DNA of 7,628 bases from Acidimicrobiales bacterium (lineage in GTDB: Bacteria > Actinomycetota > Acidimicrobiia > Acidimicrobiales > Iamiaceae), in assembly GCA_020439605.1 (NCBI GenBank), contig JAGQSI010000085.1:1-7628 (forward strand). Direction: 5' to 3'. How positions within the stretch are numbered: the stretch's first letter is position 1; the number at the start of each line of letters is the position of its first letter. A program made the translations under genes and the position numbers. Shown one piece after another: positions 1 to 5,068 of this stretch. The notes beneath the pieces are model-generated. The model was not told the origin of the DNA. It did not search any database and saw nothing but the letters and a program-made list of their open reading frames with translations.

Positions 1-646
1 CAAGCGTCACCTTCCCGGGCGTGAGCTTGATGAACGGTGGCCACTGATGGCCACTGGTAATCCATATACCGATACCAAGATCGCGTCAGAACATCTCGTG
101 TTGGCGGCACACGCCTCGGGCCAACAAGATTGCACGATCATTCGCCCAGCAGATGTCTATGGGCCAGGTTGTAGGGCGTGGGTTCTTGAACCGATAGCAG
201 CAATGCGGTCCAACAAGTTCTTGTTGCCGGCCAATGGGCAGGGACTGTTCACCCCGATCTACATCGATGATTTGGTGGACGGTGTTGTGCGGGCGTGTAC
301 TTCCTCAGCCGCAGGCGGGCAGATCTTCAACCTGGGTGGGGAGGACCCGATCACCACCGAGGTCTATTTCGGCTATCTCTCCCGGATGCTCGGCATCGAA
401 AAGCCGCCTCGTAGTGCTCCTACCCCTGTAGCGGTTGCTGCAGCCGAAGCAGCCCGGCTGTTGGCCATGGCCAAACGCCAACACACCGAGTTGGGAAAGG
501 GCGTAATGGTCATGTTGGCCAAGACCCGTGGAGTATCCAACCTCAAAGCTCACGAGGTCCTCGACTGGTGGCCGCAGGTGTCACTTGAAGAAGGGATGGC
601 GAAAGTGGAGACATGGTTGCGTGAAGAAGGCCTCTTAGACGCCTGA
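1..646 (+). CDS. NAD(P)-dependent epimerase/dehydratase (extended SDR), 3' part; 5' end outside window
   Basis: The frame is open from base 2 to the TGA at 644-646, giving 214 visible residues with no stop before the left edge. The ATG at base 47 is therefore probably internal rather than the start. Soon after the edge comes Tyr-x-x-x-Lys (YTDTK, Tyr codon at 65-67), the catalytic pair of short-chain dehydrogenases. Then follow RPADVYGPG and IYIDDLVDGV, typical of the substrate-binding half of extended SDRs (NAD-dependent epimerase and 3-beta-hydroxysteroid dehydrogenase-like families), and a stretch containing NLGGEDPITT. The nucleotide-binding Gly-rich motif would lie upstream, outside the window. 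The enzyme should be a cytoplasmic NAD(P)-dependent oxidoreductase or epimerase. The substrate (nucleotide sugar, sterol-like compound or other) cannot be told. The 3' end overlaps the convergent helicase gene by 12 bp. Family call is firm; specificity is unknown. Confidence 0.85.
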   Translation, partial: KRHLPGRELDERWPLMATGNPYTDTKIASEHLVLAAHASGQQDCTIIRPADVYGPGCRAWVLEPIAAMRSNKFLLPANGQGLFTPIYIDDLVDGVVRACTSSAAGGQIFNLGGEDPITTEVYFGYLSRMLGIEKPPRSAPTPVAVAAAEAARLLAMAKRQHTELGKGVMVMLAKTRGVSNLKAHEVLDWWPQVSLEEGMAKVETWLREEGLLDA

Positions 647-2524
647 GGTGATCTGCTTGAGGAACCGCTCAACCTCGACTCGGTCCTTGGTGCGTTTCAT
701 GGGTGGTAGTGCGTTGATCAAGGTCCAGCGGTAGCTCTTGGCGCCGGCGAGTCGGGGATCAAATATCGCAACCACCCCGGTGTCGGATGTTGTGCGGATC
801 AGACGGCCAACGCCCTGGGCCAACATGGTTGCTGTGCGAGGTAGATCGATAAGTGCGAACGCCTGAGCCTTGGCCCGTTCACGTCTAGCGGCGAGCAGCG
901 GCTCATCGGGTCTAGGGAAGGGAAGTCGGTCAATGGTAACCAGTGACAGAGTGCGCCCGGGCACATCGATTCCCTGCCAGAACCCCATGGTGGCAAACAG
1001 GCTTGCCGATTCATCGTTGGTGAATGTTTCGACCAGCGCCGGTTTGGGAAGGTCTCGCTGACACAGCACTGGCCCGGCGAGCCTTGGTCTCAATGCTTCT
1101 ACCGCCGCATCCATAGCGCGATAGGAAGTGAACAGAGCGAGGGTTCGCCCGCCAGCAGCAGCGATGAGATGCTCGAGTTCGTCATGCACCGCGGCATCGA
1201 ATCCGTCCGAACGGGGATCGGGAAGATGAGTAGCGCAATAGAGAAGTGAGTTGGACTCGTAGTCGAAAGGACTGCCCACATCGAGGTTGGTGTGCTCGTC
1301 TTGTTCAAGACCAACACTTCTGGCAAAGCCTGGCGGGATGGTGGCACTGGTGAGCACCGTTGTGGTTTGCTCCCAGAGCCGGCTTCGCAGCAGCGCTCTC
1401 ACATCTAGCGGAGCAACACATAGGTGAGAGTTGTGCTCTGGTCCTTGCACCCACGCCACCGATGACTCCGGAACATCGCTCGCACCGACAATGTCGGTCA
1501 TCACGGCGGTGGCTAGAGCGACCGCCCGGTCCCTGCGTACCTGCGTAGATGGCGGGGCTGTGTCGGGTATAGCCCGAAGAGCGGACATCACCCGATCCAA
1601 GCGTGCACGGATGAGCACTAGGGCATCGCCAATTTCTGCGGGGATAGGGGAGCGAAGCCGTTGGCCGACATACTCACCTAGCACGCTGTTGAGCAATGCC
1701 CCCGAAGTTTCGAGTTCATCTACTACCGATGGGTCATCTATTACAGAACGCACAGTGCGCGCTAGATGAGTGAGTCTCGTTGCGGCGAGCTCAAAGCCGG
1801 CTGTGTCAGATATGACATCTTCGAGTTGGTGGGCTTCGTCCACCACCACTAGATCGTGGGGAGGAAGGATCGCGCCCTCGCTGGCTAGATCAAGACCGAG
1901 CAGGTGAAGGTTCACCACGATGACATCTGCCTCAGCGGCACGAGCTCGAGCCGTTTCGGTGAAGCATGCCTCGCCTGCAGGGCAACGACTCGCTCCGGGA
2001 CATTCCTGGGCCGACACACTTACAGCCGCCCACGCCGATGGTGACGGTTCCTTGGGTAGTTCTGCTCGGTCACCGGAGGTGGTGGTTGATGCCCACTTCT
2101 TGAGCTCTGCGATTTCGTTTGGAGAAGCCAAGGTTGCGAGCCCGTCGAGGGCCAACTGGCCGTCCCCGGAGAGTTCGTTGAGCCTCTGCCTGCAGATGTA
2201 GTTGGAACGGCCCTTCAACACCGCGAACTCAAACGGTTTCGAGAGGTGTTCGCTCAGTAGCGGTAGATCCTTGTTGGCCAACTGGTCCTGGAGTGCTTTG
2301 GTGGCGGTGGCGATCACCACGGGCTGGCCCGACAATATTGCTGGAACCAGGTAGGCGAAGCTCTTGCCGGTACCCGTGCCAGCCTGGGCCACTAGGTGAC
2401 GTCCGGAGGTGATGGCTTGGCCAACGGCGCGAGCCATTTGCTCTTGTGGTTCTCGTCTTTCCCCACCGGGTATGGCATTGGCAAGTTCGACTAGGGCGTT
2501 TTCAGCGCGGTCGGACAAGGCCAT
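635..2524 (-). CDS. dinG: DinG-family ATP-dependent DNA helicase (XPD-like, Fe-S)
   Basis: Superfamily 2 helicase of the DinG/XPD group, which unwinds DNA 5' to 3' and takes part in repair and removal of R-loops or other structures. Numbering from the TTG at 2551 (638 aa): a Q-like region near residue 36; Walker A AGTGTGKS with Lys63; four cysteines placed as in the Fe-S domain (120, 184, 190, 196); DEAH box 238-241; TSAT near 401-404; a GFWQGIDVPG block at 523-532; motif VI QGVGRLIR at 579-586. There is no N-terminal exonuclease domain. Two starts are possible: TTG at 2551, 17 nt after the yihY-like stop, or ATG at 2524 (629 aa). I prefer the ATG because the protein then begins MALSD and aligns in length with Escherichia coli DinG from memory, but no strong ribosome binding site decides it. 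Probably transcribed with the upstream membrane-protein gene. Stop TAA is at 637-635. Confidence 0.93.
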   Translation of the reverse strand: MALSDRAENALVELANAIPGGERREPQEQMARAVGQAITSGRHLVAQAGTGTGKSFAYLVPAILSGQPVVIATATKALQDQLANKDLPLLSEHLSKPFEFAVLKGRSNYICRQRLNELSGDGQLALDGLATLASPNEIAELKKWASTTTSGDRAELPKEPSPSAWAAVSVSAQECPGASRCPAGEACFTETARARAAEADVIVVNLHLLGLDLASEGAILPPHDLVVVDEAHQLEDVISDTAGFELAATRLTHLARTVRSVIDDPSVVDELETSGALLNSVLGEYVGQRLRSPIPAEIGDALVLIRARLDRVMSALRAIPDTAPPSTQVRRDRAVALATAVMTDIVGASDVPESSVAWVQGPEHNSHLCVAPLDVRALLRSRLWEQTTTVLTSATIPPGFARSVGLEQDEHTNLDVGSPFDYESNSLLYCATHLPDPRSDGFDAAVHDELEHLIAAAGGRTLALFTSYRAMDAAVEALRPRLAGPVLCQRDLPKPALVETFTNDESASLFATMGFWQGIDVPGRTLSLVTIDRLPFPRPDEPLLAARRERAKAQAFALIDLPRTATMLAQGVGRLIRTTSDTGVVAIFDPRLAGAKSYRWTLINALPPMKRTKDRVEVERFLKQITSGV

Positions 2525-2568
2525 CGAGCGAGGGTACCGGTTGGTGGCCAACGCCTGGCAACAGGTTC

Positions 2569-3483
2569 CTAAGAAACATCTTCAGGGACTCGAAACCCTC
2601 CCCGGGTGGCTCGCTCAGCGCCAGCGACGGCGAGTCTGGGCATCTGAACGGTGAGCTCAGTTGTGCCTTCTCGAGCCTCGTATCGCACGACGTTGAACGT
2701 GGAGGAGTAGACGACGATTCGAGAGAACATCGCAATTGCTGCGAGCAGAGCAAAGACGATCCCGATCGAGCCATATAGAGCAGATGCTGAACTGATGAGC
2801 CGCGGGATCCACACCGTTGCCACAACCTTCAGGGTCTCGAATCCAACAGCGGCCAAAACAGCACCTGGTAGCAGGTCCGCCACCGCGACACGACGGGTGC
2901 CTAGTCCCCAAAAGATCCAGGTGAACAGGGCCACCTCGATCGCAAAGCCGAAGACCACCGAAACCGCGATGGCCAACGGTCTGGCCAAGTCCGTGTCCCA
3001 TTCTGACCCCACGACACCAAGCCCGATGGAAAGTGCAAACCCGAGCGAACCAACAAGCAACCAAATAGCTGCCTCGGTTCTGTCCTTGAGTCCTTTCACA
3101 CCTTCTTGCCAAGGAACGCGCACCGCGTTCTGAAGAGCGCGCGCAACTCCCGATCCCGTCCATGCCAGTCCTGCCAGACCAACTACCGACGCTGCTCGTC
3201 TGGTGTGAGCGGCACGTTCAAGGGTTCCGGTCAACGCATCGGCCGCAGCGCCGCTCAGACCGAGGTTCTCGACGAGGCGAGGAGCGATTGAGTCGTCTCC
3301 GATAGCGACGAACCCTGCAATGGCGATGATGACCAGCATCAGGGGAAATATCGCCAGAAAGATCGAGATGGTGACACCAGAAGCCACAAATCGTCCTCGT
3401 ACCTCGACAAATCGTTCCTGCACGGACAGGGCGAGGTCGAGCCAGTTCCAGCGAAGTCGCCATGTCTGTAATCGGTGTTTCAT
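2569..3483 (-). CDS. YihY/virulence factor BrkB family membrane protein
   Basis: A 304-residue integral membrane protein with about six hydrophobic segments (residues 37-61, 98-118, 138-159, 168-195, 203-226, 237-259). The region ALYGSIGIVFALLAAI before the last segment matches the conserved C-terminal block of the YihY/BrkB family as I recall it. A charged amphipathic start and a hydrophilic C-tail of about 40 residues flank the membrane core. The molecular role of the family is not settled; the old RNase BN label for E. coli YihY is regarded as a misassignment. The start at 3483 is chosen because GGAGA lies 5 nt upstream of that ATG. The frame stays open to 3564, but that would add 27 Pro-rich residues overlapping the divergent uppS start. 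The gene leads a likely operon with the helicase, which begins 17-44 nt after its stop. Confidence 0.9.
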   Translation of the reverse strand: MKHRLQTWRLRWNWLDLALSVQERFVEVRGRFVASGVTISIFLAIFPLMLVIIAIAGFVAIGDDSIAPRLVENLGLSGAAADALTGTLERAAHTRRAASVVGLAGLAWTGSGVARALQNAVRVPWQEGVKGLKDRTEAAIWLLVGSLGFALSIGLGVVGSEWDTDLARPLAIAVSVVFGFAIEVALFTWIFWGLGTRRVAVADLLPGAVLAAVGFETLKVVATVWIPRLISSASALYGSIGIVFALLAAIAMFSRIVVYSSTFNVVRYEAREGTTELTVQMPRLAVAGAERATRGGFRVPEDVS

Positions 3484-3488
3484 CTCGT

Positions 3489-3492
3489 CTCC
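3489..3492 (-). promoter_or_regulatory. Ribosome binding site deciding the YihY-family start
   Basis: On the minus strand GGAG (part of GGAGACGAG) ends 5 nt before the ATG at 3483. The more upstream in-frame start at 3564 has no comparable signal and lies inside the divergent gene, so this site supports the shorter 304-residue protein. Confidence 0.6.
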
Positions 3493-3539
3493 ATTGCCCT
3501 GTGTCGGTGGTGGCGTTGGTGGGAAAGTAGGTTTCCAGT

Positions 3540-4253
3540 GTGGATCTAACTGGCATCGACCCAAAACGGATTCCCCGCCACGTTGCGGCAGTAATGGACG
3601 GTAACGGCCGATGGGCCACTCAGCGCGGCTTGAAGCGAACCGATGGCCATGCCGCTGGGGAAGAAGCGCTGTTCAATACCCTCGACGGCGCTATAGAGCT
3701 GGGCCTCGATTGGTTCACGGTTTACGCGTTCAGTACCGAGAACTGGAAAAGACCAACCGACGAAGTGCGCTTTCTCATGGGGTTCAACAAGGGGATCTTG
3801 GAACGTCACGCAGAGGATCTGCATTCTCGAAATGTTCGAATCCAATTCATTGGTCGACGGGACTGGCGAGTGCCGAGAGGAGTGGCCAACCGGATCGACT
3901 GGGCCACAGACCTCACGAAGAACAACACCGGACTGACCTTCACGATCGCGTTCAACTACGGAGGACGAGCCGAGATCATCGATGCGGTACGCCAACTCGT
4001 GGCAGACGGGGTAAAGCCGGACAAGGTCGACGAAAAGGCCATTCGCGCCCGTCTCTATGACCCCACCATGCCGGACCCAGAGCTAGTGGTGAGAACCTCG
4101 GGAGAACATCGAATCTCCAATTATCTGTTGTGGCAGAATGCGTACTCGGAACTGGTTTTTACCGATGTGTTGTGGCCGGACTTTCGCAAACAGCATCTAG
4201 CGGATGCGATTCGTGAGTATCAGGCTCGCGAACGCCGCTTTGGCGCGGTGTGA
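3540..4253 (+). CDS. uppS: Isoprenyl transferase (cis-prenyltransferase, undecaprenyl diphosphate synthase family)
   Basis: This enzyme adds isopentenyl diphosphate units in cis to an allylic primer and makes the polyprenyl carrier lipid for peptidoglycan and other wall polymers. It acts in the cytoplasm at the membrane face. The 237-residue length is normal. Family marks are visible in order: HVAAVMDGNGRWA with catalytic Asp20, Gly36-His37 just after it, YAFSTENWKRP, FNYGGRAEI, and the C-terminal RTSGEHRISNYLLWQ and ELVFTDVLWPDF motifs that bind the diphosphate and complete the active site. The start is GTG at 3540, with AGG 8 nt upstream, and it puts the DGNGRW motif at the usual distance from the N-terminus. 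Product chain length (C50, C55 or a shorter Z-prenyl product) cannot be told from motifs alone; actinobacteria often carry more than one such enzyme. recO follows after 20 nt, so the two are probably one transcript. Confidence 0.96.
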   Translation: MDLTGIDPKRIPRHVAAVMDGNGRWATQRGLKRTDGHAAGEEALFNTLDGAIELGLDWFTVYAFSTENWKRPTDEVRFLMGFNKGILERHAEDLHSRNVRIQFIGRRDWRVPRGVANRIDWATDLTKNNTGLTFTIAFNYGGRAEIIDAVRQLVADGVKPDKVDEKAIRARLYDPTMPDPELVVRTSGEHRISNYLLWQNAYSELVFTDVLWPDFRKQHLADAIREYQARERRFGAV

Positions 4254-4260
4254 GCTAGTT

Positions 4261-4266
4261 AGGTGA
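4261..4266 (+). promoter_or_regulatory. Ribosome binding site for TTG-initiated recO
   Basis: AGGTGA lies 7 nt before the TTG at 4274. An in-frame TAG at 4256-4258 leaves no room for an earlier start, so the site supports initiation at TTG. Confidence 0.65.
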
Positions 4267-4273
4267 ACTGACC

Positions 4274-4981
4274 TTGCTCTATCGAGATCGTGGGGTTGTG
4301 GTCAGGACTCACAAACTTGGAGAGGCCGATCGAATCATCGTGCTCATCAGCGAAGAACATGGCAAGGTTCGAGCGGTGGCCAAGGGCGTCCGCAAGACCA
4401 AATCCAAGTTTGGTTCGCGCCTTGAGCCGCCAACACACGCGTCGCTTCAGATGTATGAAGGTCGACAACTCGACACCATCACCCAGGTTGAGACGGTGGA
4501 CCACTTCCGAGCAATCCGGGAGGACCTTGACCGGTTGACCCGCGCGGTCTCCATGTTGGAGGCGGCCGATCAGCTATCGCTGGAACGTGAACCCAACGCG
4601 GACCTGTATCGGATGCTCGTGGGAGCGCTACGAGCGCTAGATGATCGCAATGGTCCACTGGTTGTGGCCGGCTTCTACTGGAAGATGCTGGCGTTAGAAG
4701 GCTTTCGGCCGGTGGTTGAGCAGTGCGTCCATTGCGGCTCGAGTGCCTCGTTGGTTTCGTTCGACCCGAGCGAGGGTGGCGTGTTGTGTAGCGAACATCG
4801 CAGAGGCACCCGTCTATCTGGCGACGCCATTGGGCTGCTCCAGGACATCTTGTGTGGCCGCCTCGCCAGCGCCCTCGAAGTTCCTGCCTCTAGCGCCACC
4901 CATGAGGTTGACCAACTCGCAACGCGAGTCATGGAACATCACATTGAGCGCAGACTGCGCTCGGTCGGGTTGCTCGAGTAG
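4274..4981 (+). CDS. recO: DNA repair protein RecO
   Basis: RecO works with RecR and RecF to load RecA on SSB-coated single-stranded DNA during gap repair. The 235-residue protein has the expected N-terminal OB-fold: it opens LYRDRGVVVRTHKLGEADRI, followed by ISEEHGKVRAVAKGVRKTKSKFGSRLEP, the classic RecO start. A helical middle follows, with a zinc-binding insert at residues 151-175. The zinc ligands look like Cys151, Cys154, Cys172 and His175, where many RecO proteins have a fourth cysteine. The start is TTG with a good ribosome binding site; no other start is available. It lies 20 nt after uppS on the same strand and is probably co-transcribed with it, an arrangement also met (in varying order) in other actinobacteria. 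No strong terminator follows it before the next gene. Confidence 0.95.
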   Translation: MLYRDRGVVVRTHKLGEADRIIVLISEEHGKVRAVAKGVRKTKSKFGSRLEPPTHASLQMYEGRQLDTITQVETVDHFRAIREDLDRLTRAVSMLEAADQLSLEREPNADLYRMLVGALRALDDRNGPLVVAGFYWKMLALEGFRPVVEQCVHCGSSASLVSFDPSEGGVLCSEHRRGTRLSGDAIGLLQDILCGRLASALEVPASSATHEVDQLATRVMEHHIERRLRSVGLLE

Positions 4982-5025
4982 AGGACCCCCATCTGGGAGT
5001 GTTTCTCTTTTGCTCCCCCCGTTCT

Positions 5026-5037
5026 GGTGGTAGCGTT
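5026..5037 (+). promoter_or_regulatory. Candidate promoter -10 region of the secreted propeller protein gene
   Basis: GGTGGTAGCGTT contains TAGCGT (5031-5036), which fits the loose actinobacterial -10 pattern TAnnnT and lies 32 nt before the ATG. TTGCTC at 5010-5015 could be a -35 element, but its 15-nt spacer is short. Nearly the same 12-mer (one mismatch) occurs at 3506-3517 upstream of uppS. Tentative. Confidence 0.3.
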
Positions 5038-5053
5038 TTTGGTGACACTCTGA

Positions 5054-5060
5054 GGGAAGG
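5054..5060 (+). promoter_or_regulatory. Strong ribosome binding site inside a small inverted repeat
   Basis: GGGAAGG lies 8 nt before the ATG at 5069 and is the best purine-rich site in the window. It is framed by GTGAC (5042-5046) and GTCAC (5060-5064), which could pair with a 13-nt loop holding most of the site. Whether that short stem forms or matters is unknown. Confidence 0.6.
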
Positions 5061-5068
5061 TCACTGAT

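Noticed and set aside
47..646. Complete epimerase gene starting at ATG 47
   Set aside because: The frame is open to the left edge with SDR-like residues upstream, and the protein from ATG 47 would lack the nucleotide-binding half, so the gene is cut by the window.
635..2551. DinG-like helicase as a sign of a type IV CRISPR (CasDinG) or other defence system
   Set aside because: No cas genes, no repeat-spacer array and no plasmid or defence genes nearby. The neighbours are housekeeping genes and the protein has the standard chromosomal DinG motifs.
3484..3564. Longer YihY-family protein starting at 3564
   Set aside because: The extra 27 residues are Pro/Thr-rich, overlap the divergent uppS start, and lack a ribosome binding site, while the ATG at 3483 has GGAGA 5 nt upstream.
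4995..5017. Terminator hairpin after recO (GGGAG and CTCCC)
   Set aside because: Only a 5-bp stem with a 13-nt loop, followed by C-rich sequence and not by T residues. Too weak to call.
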